In this document: in pieces, positions 19,647 through 27,792 of the stretch
How the letters are laid out: each line of letters opens with the position of its first letter
Position numbering within the stretch: the stretch's first letter is position 1
Source: Croceitalea dokdonensis DOKDO 023
Lineage (GTDB): Bacteria > Bacteroidota > Bacteroidia > Flavobacteriales > Flavobacteriaceae
DNA length: 64,000 nt
NCBI RefSeq assembly: GCF_001306415.1
Contig: NZ_LDJX01000005.1
Span: 310,001 to 374,000 of the forward strand
Direction of reading: 5' to 3'
Notes under the pieces: generated by a model
Told to the model about the DNA's origin: nothing
The model's input: only the letters and a program-made list of their open reading frames with translations
The model's database searches: none
Translations under genes and position numbers: made by a program

Positions 19647-21146
19647 CTATTCCGTCCCGTTGGCCGTAAAGTTTTTGATGGCCTGGTTGGGTTCCATTAT
19701 GGTGTAGCCCTGCCAAAATTCAGGATTGTAGGTTGGCATATAGGTGGCTTGTTTGGTATTTTCTTCTTCAAAGCCATCAAAAACAGTGGGTGGAATCAAT
19801 TCATTTTCAAAAACCACCAACTCCCATCGGTTGGTGTTGCTGGTTCTAAAGTCCAGATTTAGCCTCAGTTCGTTTTGCTTTCTTTTGCCCTTTACGTTTT
19901 TGTTTTTTTCAATGACATCCAAGGGTCTATCAATTCGGAACCACCTTCCAAAATTGAGGTTGGCAAACTTTAGGTCGTATTTGTTGTTGGAAAGTTTAGT
20001 GAATTGCATGGTGCCGGAATACAAGGTTTCTTTATAAAAAATCCCAAGTAACCTAAAGTTTCTCAGGTTTTTTACATTCTCAAATTCAATTCGCATGACC
20101 CCAAAATCATCGATATTAATAAAAAACCGGCCTCTAAAATCCGCACTGCCTTTTGGTTCAAAATTTATGATGTACACCCCCTGGGCATCAATATCAGTAT
20201 ACCCCGCTAGGCTAAATTCGTATTTTCGGGTCTTGTCCACAACATTGAGCTTGGTGTTTTCCGTAAAGAACAGCTCTCCCAGAAGTTCTTTGAAAATAAA
20301 TCGCTGTCCGCTCACAACTCCGGAAATAGTGTCCTTGCCCATTTCTTTTTCAAGTTCCCGGGCTTCTTCGGCCTCCAATTCCGTCATTATGGAGTCTACT
20401 TGGATTTTTTGACTAAAGATGCCCGATTTTATCTTAAGGTAGGAATCTGGTTTAACATTGTTTTTGAAGATGTTTTCCAATTTTTCTGCCAAATCCTCAA
20501 AGGAGCCGATGGCATTTTTGTTGTACAATTCCGCAGCTTTGATGACTTCTATCTTTTTTTCTTTGTCGTTCTTGTAGAGGTTTCCCAGCGTTTCAGTGTA
20601 ATAGCTGGTCCGTTTTGGAATGGATTTTTGTATGCTGTCAATAAATGATTTGTCCAGCTCTTCAATACTGGATTTTTCAAAACCAAAGTCCGCTTTTTCA
20701 ATGGTGCCATAGATGGACTGTCTTAGAAAATATCGTTGCTTTATAGGGTCTCTATTACAATTGATGGGCAATTTGGCAATCATGGTTTCCATAATCTCAT
20801 CTGCCCCAAGTTCTTTGTTAAAAAGGTACACACCAGTTAACTCAATAGTTTTTGGGGTGATAAATAGTAGGCTGTCCGTGGCTTGATCAAGACTAAACCC
20901 CTGTTTTTGATACCCCATGCTGGAAATGTAAACCGAATCCAACCGAGTTTTTGTAGTATCCATTACAAAACTAAAAAGTCCTTCTTCATTGGTGATGACA
21001 CCACTATTTTCTCCAAATTGTACCGTGGCGTATGCTACGGGTTTTTTGGTTTTGGCGTCGATGACCCTAGCGTTGAACTCCTTGTTCTGGGCATTTATGA
21101 TCGTGTTGGAGAGAAGGAGTAGCGCAAAAACTAAAAGGTGCTTCAT
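19647..21146 (-). CDS. Secreted carboxypeptidase-like regulatory-domain protein
   Basis: I chose the start at 21146 (MKHLLVFALLLLSNTIINAQ), which makes a clean signal peptide. The longer frame to 21212 adds 22 unlikely residues. The product has 499 residues. A CarboxypepD_reg-like beta-sandwich follows the signal (EFNARVIDAKTKKPVAYATV ... GVITNEEGLFSF). The remaining ~400 residues have a Lys/Glu-rich middle and a beta-rich C-terminus that I do not recognise. The likely location is periplasm or inner face of the outer membrane. It is convergent with ctlX, only 3 nt apart. Confidence 0.8.
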   Translation of the reverse strand: MKHLLVFALLLLSNTIINAQNKEFNARVIDAKTKKPVAYATVQFGENSGVITNEEGLFSFVMDTTKTRLDSVYISSMGYQKQGFSLDQATDSLLFITPKTIELTGVYLFNKELGADEIMETMIAKLPINCNRDPIKQRYFLRQSIYGTIEKADFGFEKSSIEELDKSFIDSIQKSIPKRTSYYTETLGNLYKNDKEKKIEVIKAAELYNKNAIGSFEDLAEKLENIFKNNVKPDSYLKIKSGIFSQKIQVDSIMTELEAEEARELEKEMGKDTISGVVSGQRFIFKELLGELFFTENTKLNVVDKTRKYEFSLAGYTDIDAQGVYIINFEPKGSADFRGRFFINIDDFGVMRIEFENVKNLRNFRLLGIFYKETLYSGTMQFTKLSNNKYDLKFANLNFGRWFRIDRPLDVIEKNKNVKGKRKQNELRLNLDFRTSNTNRWELVVFENELIPPTVFDGFEEENTKQATYMPTYNPEFWQGYTIMEPNQAIKNFTANGTE

Positions 21147-21244
21147 GGAATAGAAATTGGGTTCTAAGGTTAAAGACAACATGGCAGTGCCAAATGGTTG
21201 CCTCAAGTTCATTTAATTTTGTAGTTGTGGACCCAAGGGAGCCA

Positions 21245-22669
21245 TCAAGTTTTGGCAATATTCCGAATCATACCGCCAAAGATGAAGAAATGAAATGGAA
21301 GTACGCTGTACCAATACAACCTTCCCCTAAGCCCTTTGGGTCTAAACGTTGCGGTTTGGTGCAGCACTTTATCATCATCAATTTTGAATTCTAGCCAAGC
21401 CTCCCCAGGAAGTTTCATTTCGGCAAAGAGCAATAATCTTTTAGAATTTTTATCGGCCAAAAGCACACGCCAAAAATCCAGTGCGTCCCCAGGAAAAATT
21501 TTATCCGCATTGGTACGTCCCCTGCGTAAACCCGGGCCTCCATTGAGTTTATCCAAGAATCCGCGTATTTTCCATAACCAGCTTCCATAATACCATCCTT
21601 GCTCTCCCCCAATGCGCCATATGTTGTCAAGCACCTTTTCAACATCTGTAATCTGCAGGGTTTGCTTGTCCTTAAGGACACCGTATTTTGGAACTTGGAT
21701 ATACTTGCCAAGATCTTCATTTACCTGCCCGCTCACAATGCTATCCTTCCAACTACTGATGACAAGGTTTTGTTCTATTTTCTTAAAGGCCATTTCAATG
21801 GCCTCTTCGTAGGAGTGGGGTTCAATTTCCAATAGTTGTTGGAGCTTGTTATTGCGTGCCACTACTTCCATCTTCATGCTATCCACTAAATTCACGGCTA
21901 GTTTGTAGGAGGTTGAGGTGACAAAATAAAGCCAATAGGAGGATAATTTAGGGGTCATCACAGGAACGGTGACAATCCAATTCTTGAATCCCCTTACCTT
22001 GGCATACTTATGGAGCATCTCCTTGTAGGTAAGTACATCTGGTCCACCAATATCAAAGGATTGCCCGTATGTCCGTTCATTCCCCAGTACGCCGGTCAAG
22101 AATTTAATCACATCACGAATGGCAATGGGTTGCGACTTGGTCAACACCCATTTTGGTGTGATCATAAACGGTAGTTTTTCACAGAGGTCCCTGATAATTT
22201 CAAAGGATGAGCTACCGGAGCCTACGATGATGCCAGCCCTTAATACCGTAAGCTTAAACGTGCCTTTGTACAGGATGTCTTCCACATTTTTTCTGGAGGA
22301 CAAGTGTTTGGAAAGCTCTTTTTCATTTACGATACCGCTCAAATAAATGACCTGTTTGCAATTTGTTTTGGCCAGGTGCTGGTTAAAATTCCTTGCGGAG
22401 ATGGCTTCTTTTTCATCAAAATCCGTAATGGAAGAAGTCATGGAATGTATCAGGTAGTAGGCGGTTTCAATATCCTTGGGGATTTTGGATTCTCCAACAT
22501 CATCTAAAAAATCAAGTTCAATCACTTGAATGCGCTTTCTCATTTGGCCTTCCACGGAGAGTCGCTTTTCATCGCGTACCGCGCAGATAACCTCATGGCC
22601 TGCTTCTACCAGTTGCGGTAAAAGTCGCATACCTATATAGCCATTGGCTCCTGTAAGCAGTATTTTCAT
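21245..22669 (-). CDS. SDR-family NAD(P)-binding protein fused to DUF2867
   Basis: The protein has 474 residues. The N-terminal extended-SDR Rossmann domain starts MKILLTGANGYIGMRLLPQL (GxxGxxG) and continues with VIYLSGIVNE and SFDIGGPDVLTYKEML. The C-terminal ~150 residues match DUF2867 (RIGGEQGWYYGSWLWKIRG and a final RPKGLRGRLYWYSVLPFH). The fusion is known in Bacteroidetes; substrate and reaction are unknown. The upstream unknown gene ends 3 nt before it, so the two are likely co-transcribed. Confidence 0.85.
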   Translation of the reverse strand: MKILLTGANGYIGMRLLPQLVEAGHEVICAVRDEKRLSVEGQMRKRIQVIELDFLDDVGESKIPKDIETAYYLIHSMTSSITDFDEKEAISARNFNQHLAKTNCKQVIYLSGIVNEKELSKHLSSRKNVEDILYKGTFKLTVLRAGIIVGSGSSSFEIIRDLCEKLPFMITPKWVLTKSQPIAIRDVIKFLTGVLGNERTYGQSFDIGGPDVLTYKEMLHKYAKVRGFKNWIVTVPVMTPKLSSYWLYFVTSTSYKLAVNLVDSMKMEVVARNNKLQQLLEIEPHSYEEAIEMAFKKIEQNLVISSWKDSIVSGQVNEDLGKYIQVPKYGVLKDKQTLQITDVEKVLDNIWRIGGEQGWYYGSWLWKIRGFLDKLNGGPGLRRGRTNADKIFPGDALDFWRVLLADKNSKRLLLFAEMKLPGEAWLEFKIDDDKVLHQTATFRPKGLRGRLYWYSVLPFHFFIFGGMIRNIAKT

Positions 22670-22672
22670 GCT

Positions 22673-23098
22673 TTAAAGGTCTTCTATTGATGTGGGCGCA
22701 TTATCAGCCTTATAATCCAGTAACTTCCTAAAAAATTTTTGAACCGCCTTTGTATCGGCCCTAACTTTTACAAAATGGTTGTCACGATAGACGGAGTAGA
22801 TGCCCAAATCCCCTTTGTAAATGGTAAGCTTGTAATAAGGAATCACAAGGGCAAAAGATTCTAATAAGGACCTAAATCCCAAAATGATGCCATTGGGTCG
22901 CATTTCAATATTACAGCAATCTGCATTATTGTCAAGAATCAATAGGTTTCTAATTTCCACACTGGCTTGGGTTATTTCCAGTTTTGGGGAACCAATGCCA
23001 CCTAATTTAAACCGCTCTTTTATGGTAAAGGGTTTGCCAACGGCTTCCTCAATTTTTTTGTTAATTTTTTTGTCGTTGTATGAAACGTTCAGCAACAT
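22673..23098 (-). CDS. Conserved-looking protein of unknown function
   Basis: The protein has 141 residues and is soluble, with no signal peptide. It begins MLLNVSYNDKKINKKIEEAV. The middle is beta-rich with two Cys (DNNADCCNIEMRPNG), then FALVIPYYKLTIYKGDLGIYSV and a helical end VQKFFRKLLDY. I do not recognise a named domain. It is tightly linked to the SDR-DUF2867 gene (3-nt gap), which argues that it is real and in the same operon. Confidence 0.7.
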   Translation of the reverse strand: MLLNVSYNDKKINKKIEEAVGKPFTIKERFKLGGIGSPKLEITQASVEIRNLLILDNNADCCNIEMRPNGIILGFRSLLESFALVIPYYKLTIYKGDLGIYSVYRDNHFVKVRADTKAVQKFFRKLLDYKADNAPTSIEDL

Positions 23099-23373
23099 AT
23101 TTAAGTGATATTTTCTTGGTTCAATTTAAGTCAGGTCAACATCTCTGGCAAAAAATAAATGCCTACAAAACATTGAGTTTTAAATTTATGTAAGACGGTT
23201 TATTGATGGCAGAATGTTTTTTTATCCTGTGTTACATGCATCAATCAACCTAACCAAATACATGTTTTGCGCCTTAAGCCTAGTGTACCCAACCTACCCC
23301 TATAAAAATAATAGGGATTCTTGGCTACTGTTCTTAATCTTATCATAAAAACGTAGTTTTACAACCTGAAAAA

Positions 23374-25167
23374 ATGAAAAGATACATGCAGTTACAAACC
23401 GTTTTGACAACTAAGGTAAAAGAGGCAGTACAAGAGTGCTTTCAGGCTGCCTTGCCCACAGTGGAATTTCAACCCACACGAAAAGATTTTGAGGGTGATA
23501 TCACCGTGGTAGTTTTTCCCATGTTACGTCATGTCAAGGGCAATCCGGTTCAAATAGGTGAACAAATTGGTTCTTATCTAGAGAAGCATGTTGATGAGGT
23601 GGTAAAATTTAATGTGGTCAAGGGTTTTTTAAACTTGGTCATTAGCGATGCCACTTACCTGAATTTTTTTCAGGAAGCATTAAAGGATAAAACATACGGA
23701 CTTGCAAAACCAGATAGCAAGGATGCCATTATGGTGGAGTATTCCTCACCCAATACCAATAAGCCCTTGCACCTTGGCCACATTAGAAATATCTTATTAG
23801 GGTATTCCGTGGCCAACATCCTAAAGGCTGCAGGGCATAAGGTGTATAAGACACAGATAGTGAACGATAGGGGCATCCATATCTGTAAAAGTATGTTGGC
23901 ATGGAAAAAATTTGGAAACGGAGAAACTCCCGAGAATTCTGGGTTAAAGGGCGATCATTTGGTCGGTAAATATTATGTCGCCTTTGATAAAGCCTATAAG
24001 CAGGAAATAGAGGAATTGATAGACGCTGGCCAAGAGAAGGCAGCGGCGGAAAAACAAGCGCCCATTTTGTTGGAAGCACAAAAAATGCTCCAACAATGGG
24101 AGGCCGGCGATGAGACCGTTACGGCGCTTTGGAAAAGGATGAATGGTTGGGTCTATCATGGTTTTGACCAGACTTACGCTACCATGGGTGTTGATTTTGA
24201 TAAGCTGTATTATGAAAGTGACACCTATTTGTTGGGTAGGGATATGGTTGGGGATGGCCTTGAAAAGGGCGTGTTCTTTACAAAAGAGGATGGCAGCGTA
24301 TGGATAGACCTTACGGATGAAGGTCTTGATGAAAAAATTGTGCTCCGGGCAGATGGTACGGCGGTATATATGACCCAAGACATTGGTACGGCCATACAAC
24401 GCGTAACGGATTTCCCCGATATCAACGGCATGGTCTATACTGTTGGGAATGAACAGGACTATCATTTTAAAGTGTTGTTTTTGATATTGAAAAAATTGGG
24501 ATATCGCTGGGCAGATAAGCTGTACCATTTAAGTTATGGGATGGTGGACTTGCCCTCGGGGAAAATGAAGAGCAGGGAAGGTACCGTGGTGGATGCGGAT
24601 GACCTCATGGAAGAAATGACACAAACTGCTGCCAACATTTCTGAAGAACTTGGGAAACTAGAGGGGTATTCCGATGCAGAGAAACAGGAACTTTACCGCA
24701 CCATAGGGTTGGGAGCCTTAAAATATTATATCTTAAAGGTAGACCCCAAAAAGCGCATTCTCTTTAACCCTGAAGAATCTGTGGATTTTCAAGGGAATAC
24801 TGGCCCTTTTATCCAATATACCTACGCCCGTATCCAATCCATTTTACGCAAAGCCAAACCTATGGATGCCACGGATGCCCACTTCACTGGTATTCCGCTT
24901 CATCCAAAGGAAAAGGAATTACTAAAGCAGGTTCAACTTTTTCCGGAGACCGTACAATTGGCGGCGGGGAATTACAGCCCTGCCTTAATAGCCAATTATA
25001 CCTACGATTTGGTAAAGGAATTCAATTCGTTTTACCAGCAGGTGTCCATCCTTGGGGAAGAAGATATGCTTAAACGGGATTTTAGGGTTTGTTTATCACA
25101 AAAGGTAGGGGAGGTGATCAAGACTGCTTTTGGATTATTGGGCGTGGCCGTACCAGAGCGCATGTAA
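23374..25167 (+). CDS. argS: Arginine-tRNA ligase
   Basis: Charges tRNA-Arg. It has 597 residues from ATG 23374; an ATG at 23386 is an equally possible start. The N-terminal Arg-tRNA synthetase additional domain covers about 1-100. The class I HIGH box is HLGH at 133-136 (NKPLHLGHIRN). The KMSKS-equivalent is GKMKSREG. The DALR anticodon-binding domain is at the C-terminus (NTGPFIQYTYARIQSI onward). The preceding 275 nt contain no gene that I can support. Confidence 0.97.
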   Translation: MKRYMQLQTVLTTKVKEAVQECFQAALPTVEFQPTRKDFEGDITVVVFPMLRHVKGNPVQIGEQIGSYLEKHVDEVVKFNVVKGFLNLVISDATYLNFFQEALKDKTYGLAKPDSKDAIMVEYSSPNTNKPLHLGHIRNILLGYSVANILKAAGHKVYKTQIVNDRGIHICKSMLAWKKFGNGETPENSGLKGDHLVGKYYVAFDKAYKQEIEELIDAGQEKAAAEKQAPILLEAQKMLQQWEAGDETVTALWKRMNGWVYHGFDQTYATMGVDFDKLYYESDTYLLGRDMVGDGLEKGVFFTKEDGSVWIDLTDEGLDEKIVLRADGTAVYMTQDIGTAIQRVTDFPDINGMVYTVGNEQDYHFKVLFLILKKLGYRWADKLYHLSYGMVDLPSGKMKSREGTVVDADDLMEEMTQTAANISEELGKLEGYSDAEKQELYRTIGLGALKYYILKVDPKKRILFNPEESVDFQGNTGPFIQYTYARIQSILRKAKPMDATDAHFTGIPLHPKEKELLKQVQLFPETVQLAAGNYSPALIANYTYDLVKEFNSFYQQVSILGEEDMLKRDFRVCLSQKVGEVIKTAFGLLGVAVPERM

Positions 25168-25995
25168 TTGACGGATATTTGGATAGACATATTTGCCATT
25201 ACGTGTCTCGTTGGCGTTTTTGCCTACGGGCTTTATATAGTGTATTATGCACTAGGGCTTTACGACATTAACCCGTTTTATAGGCCAGTACCATTATCAC
25301 AGGAGGAAAAGGAAAAACTGCGGCATTATTTTCCATACCTCAAGTCCATGGGAAAAGGTACCCAAACTGTTTATTTTAAAAGGGTGGCCTGGTTCCGGGC
25401 CAAAAAGGCCTTTGTGTTTAAGCATCAGGTTAACAACCAAGCCTTGGTCAAACTTTTGCTTAGTGGTGCCGTATGTTACCTTACCATTGGTTTTAGGAGG
25501 TATAAAATGATCAGGTCCATCCATAGAATAGTGCTGCACCCAAAAAAGTATTATTCCAATTTTAACAGAAGGTACCACCTTGGGGAATACCATCCAGGCC
25601 TCAAGGTAGTGGCGCTATCGGAGGACACGGTGCATATGGGTTTTGCAGATACCACCGATAACAGGAACTTGGCCATCCATGAATTTGCACATGCCGTATA
25701 TTTTGAAACCAAGGATAAGAATTCATGGGAAGCCTTGCGTTTTCAATGGGGTTTTAGAGAACTGAAACGATTGTTTGCAAATGAGGCAGAATTAAAACGT
25801 ATGATGGATTCTGGGTACTTTCGTACATATGGTAAGACCAATGTGTTTGAGTTTCTTTCCGTGCTCACTGAAAATTTTGTGGAAACACCAGAAGAGTTTA
25901 TGACCCAATTTCCGGTAGTGTTTGGGATAGTTTCCAAGATGTACAACCAGCATCCACTTGCGGACGCCTACGAACATATTTCAAAAAACGTATAA
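25168..25995 (+). CDS. MtfA-type zinc-dependent peptidase
   Basis: The protein has 275 residues. The start is a TTG immediately after the argS stop with zero gap; no ATG lies in frame until ~residue 51, which would remove the membrane segment. One N-terminal transmembrane helix (ITCLVGVFAYGLYIVYYAL) precedes an MtfA/DUF980 domain with the zinc motif HEFAH (residues 171-175) in NLAIHEFAHAVYFE. E. coli MtfA controls glucose PTS expression through Mlc. No such partner is evident here, so the role is open. Confidence 0.82.
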   Translation: MTDIWIDIFAITCLVGVFAYGLYIVYYALGLYDINPFYRPVPLSQEEKEKLRHYFPYLKSMGKGTQTVYFKRVAWFRAKKAFVFKHQVNNQALVKLLLSGAVCYLTIGFRRYKMIRSIHRIVLHPKKYYSNFNRRYHLGEYHPGLKVVALSEDTVHMGFADTTDNRNLAIHEFAHAVYFETKDKNSWEALRFQWGFRELKRLFANEAELKRMMDSGYFRTYGKTNVFEFLSVLTENFVETPEEFMTQFPVVFGIVSKMYNQHPLADAYEHISKNV

Positions 25996-26001
25996 ACATA
26001 A

Positions 26002-26031
26002 AAAAGCCCTGACGTATGCCAGGGCTTTTCC
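26002..26031. terminator. Bidirectional terminator between mtfA-like gene and proteorhodopsin
   Basis: AAAAGCCCTG (26002-26011) and CAGGGCTTTT (26020-26029) form a perfect 10-bp stem with an 8-nt loop. A/T runs lie on both sides, so it can serve the converging genes on both strands. Confidence 0.88.
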
Positions 26032-26058
26032 TTTAGTAACCAACTAAAATATATAGAA

Positions 26059-26805
26059 TCAGTCATTATTTCTAGCTGCAACGGCTGCACCGTATACAAC
26101 AAGACCAAATCCTATTTTGTTCACGGCATCACCTATATTGTAGATGACATCCATGTTTAATCCCCAAGTTCCAACGGCATCGTACCAACCTTCGGTACCT
26201 GCCATATACCCTAGTGGGTAAATTGCCCAACCTACAAGAACAAACCAACATAGGGTTTTGTGGGCCTTTAAAACGGCACCACCAGCTTTCTCTGCCAATT
26301 TTCTGGCACTACCTAACCAAATTTCATAGGCAATGTAGAAGTAGGCAAGACCTGATGCAAGACCCCAAAGTGCTGGTCCAGTACCGGTTGTGTGAACCGC
26401 TTCACCAAAGTACCCCGTCACTAGCATCACTACGGAAGCAAGGATAAGTTTCCACATTAATGATTTCTGTGCTCCGGCTACCTTAAGGATAAGATAAAAT
26501 TCCACACACATTAAGGGTACGGTCAATACCCAATCCACGTAACGGAAAAAAGTAGGACTTTCTCCCACTACCGCCCAATAATCACGCATGTACCAATAGT
26601 GTACAGCGGCGATAAAAGTAATCAAACCTGATACCAGGATTGATGTTTTCCATTTCTTGTCAAAGTCGTTCATTGACAAAAAGAAGAAGGCAGAAGCTGC
26701 CATCATGGCCATACATCCTACGAAGAATGTAAACCCAACATAATCGTCTGTAGCGATTTTTGAAACATCGGCCCAAAGGGGCATACTTAATAATAACGTT
26801 TTCAT
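26059..26805 (-). CDS. Green-tuned proteorhodopsin, outward proton pump
   Basis: Light-driven proton pump with seven transmembrane helices and 248 residues. The DTE signature is Asp91 (proton acceptor, FRYVDWVLTVP), Thr95 and Glu102 (proton donor). His69 (AAVHYWYMRDYW) matches the His that pairs with the acceptor Asp. The retinal Schiff-base Lys is Lys230 (DAVNKIGFGL). Met99 is at the spectral-tuning site (105 in the reference protein), which in flavobacteria goes with green absorption. A short hydrophobic N-terminus could be a signal. It is divergent from blh, which makes retinal. Confidence 0.97.
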   Translation of the reverse strand: MKTLLLSMPLWADVSKIATDDYVGFTFFVGCMAMMAASAFFFLSMNDFDKKWKTSILVSGLITFIAAVHYWYMRDYWAVVGESPTFFRYVDWVLTVPLMCVEFYLILKVAGAQKSLMWKLILASVVMLVTGYFGEAVHTTGTGPALWGLASGLAYFYIAYEIWLGSARKLAEKAGGAVLKAHKTLCWFVLVGWAIYPLGYMAGTEGWYDAVGTWGLNMDVIYNIGDAVNKIGFGLVVYGAAVAARNND

Positions 26806-26850
26806 ATATATTAGAGTTAATTAATTTGTTTAAGTAAATATAGAAATATT

Positions 26851-26878
26851 TAAACATAAAAATATAAAAAATGTTCAA
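26851..26878 (-). promoter_or_regulatory. Candidate proteorhodopsin promoter
   Basis: On the minus strand, TTG (26878-26876) and TATGTTTA (26858-26851; 7 of 8 to TAnnTTTG) are separated by 17 nt, about 45 nt before the start codon in a very AT-rich leader. Confidence 0.5.
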
Positions 26879-26889
26879 TATTTTTACTG

Positions 26890-26897
26890 TATCTTTA
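26890..26897 (+). promoter_or_regulatory. Candidate -7 box for blh
   Basis: TATCTTTA matches TAnnTTTG at 7 of 8 positions, 25 nt before the blh TTG start. No good -33 TTG is visible at the right distance, so support is weak. Confidence 0.3.
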
Positions 26898-26922
26898 AAC
26901 AGTTACTTAAAATAATGTTAAT

Positions 26923-27792
26923 TTGAAAAATTGGTTGCTTGTTTTGACCTTTTTTAGTCTTTGGTTGACCACGATGTTCGATAGTGATATCCAACAATAT
27001 TTGGCCTATGCCATTATCCTTACCGTTGGGGTGTTGCATGGCGCCAATGACATTACCCTTATCAAAACAATATCCTCCAAAAGAGGGAGTAAGGTTAGAT
27101 ATTCCAAGGTATTGCTGTATTACCTGATAACGGTATTATTGATTTTAGCCGTCTTTTTTGTCTATCCGCCTTTGGCGTTGACCTTATTTATTTTAATCAG
27201 TAGTTACCATTTTGGTGAACAACATTTAAAACAGGCAACTGTCTCTTCTCATTTGCTAAGCAAGTCTTGTTACTTTTTTTATGGTTTGGTTATCTTGTTT
27301 ATGATATTTACTTTAAATGTTAACAAAACGGCCCCCATATTTTTAGAGGTCACCGGGTTTGAGCCTTCGCCTATTTTTTTTGGAACTACCTTGGCAATAG
27401 CCATCGTTGGCTTGCTTATATCCTATAGTGTTCTTTGGTACAGGAAACAGGTTCACCTTAATGTCCTGGAGGAGCTGGCTTTTTTGGTAATATTGGCGCT
27501 GGTCTTTACCGTAGCGGACTTATTATGGGCCTTTGGTATTTATTTTGTGCTTTGGCACAGTGTTCCCTCTTTAAGGGACCAAATACAGTTACTCCACGGA
27601 AAAGCCGAGATACAAGGACTAAAGACCTATTTAAAAACGTCTTGGTTGTATTGGTTGGCCTCAATTGTAGGCTTGGTGGTTTTATATCTGGTGTTACAGG
27701 GAAACAACGATTATTTTATTTCCATTTTGGTATATTTCTTGGCTGCCATCACCTTTCCCCATGTGATCGTGATGTCCCGTATAGAAGATTAA
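26923..27792 (+). CDS. blh: Beta-carotene 15,15'-dioxygenase, Brp/Blh family
   Basis: Membrane enzyme that cleaves beta-carotene to retinal, the proteorhodopsin chromophore. It has 289 residues with about eight hydrophobic segments. Putative iron-ligand His residues are in VGVLHGANDITL, ISSYHFGEQHLK, FVLWHSVPSLRDQ and TFPHVIVM. The start is TTG at 26923. The nearby ATG at 26915 gives only a three-codon reading frame (M-L-I) whose stop overlaps this TTG. Its 3' end overlaps the convergent TonB receptor by 4 nt. The carotenoid (crt) genes are not in this window. Confidence 0.93.
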   Translation: MKNWLLVLTFFSLWLTTMFDSDIQQYLAYAIILTVGVLHGANDITLIKTISSKRGSKVRYSKVLLYYLITVLLILAVFFVYPPLALTLFILISSYHFGEQHLKQATVSSHLLSKSCYFFYGLVILFMIFTLNVNKTAPIFLEVTGFEPSPIFFGTTLAIAIVGLLISYSVLWYRKQVHLNVLEELAFLVILALVFTVADLLWAFGIYFVLWHSVPSLRDQIQLLHGKAEIQGLKTYLKTSWLYWLASIVGLVVLYLVLQGNNDYFISILVYFLAAITFPHVIVMSRIED

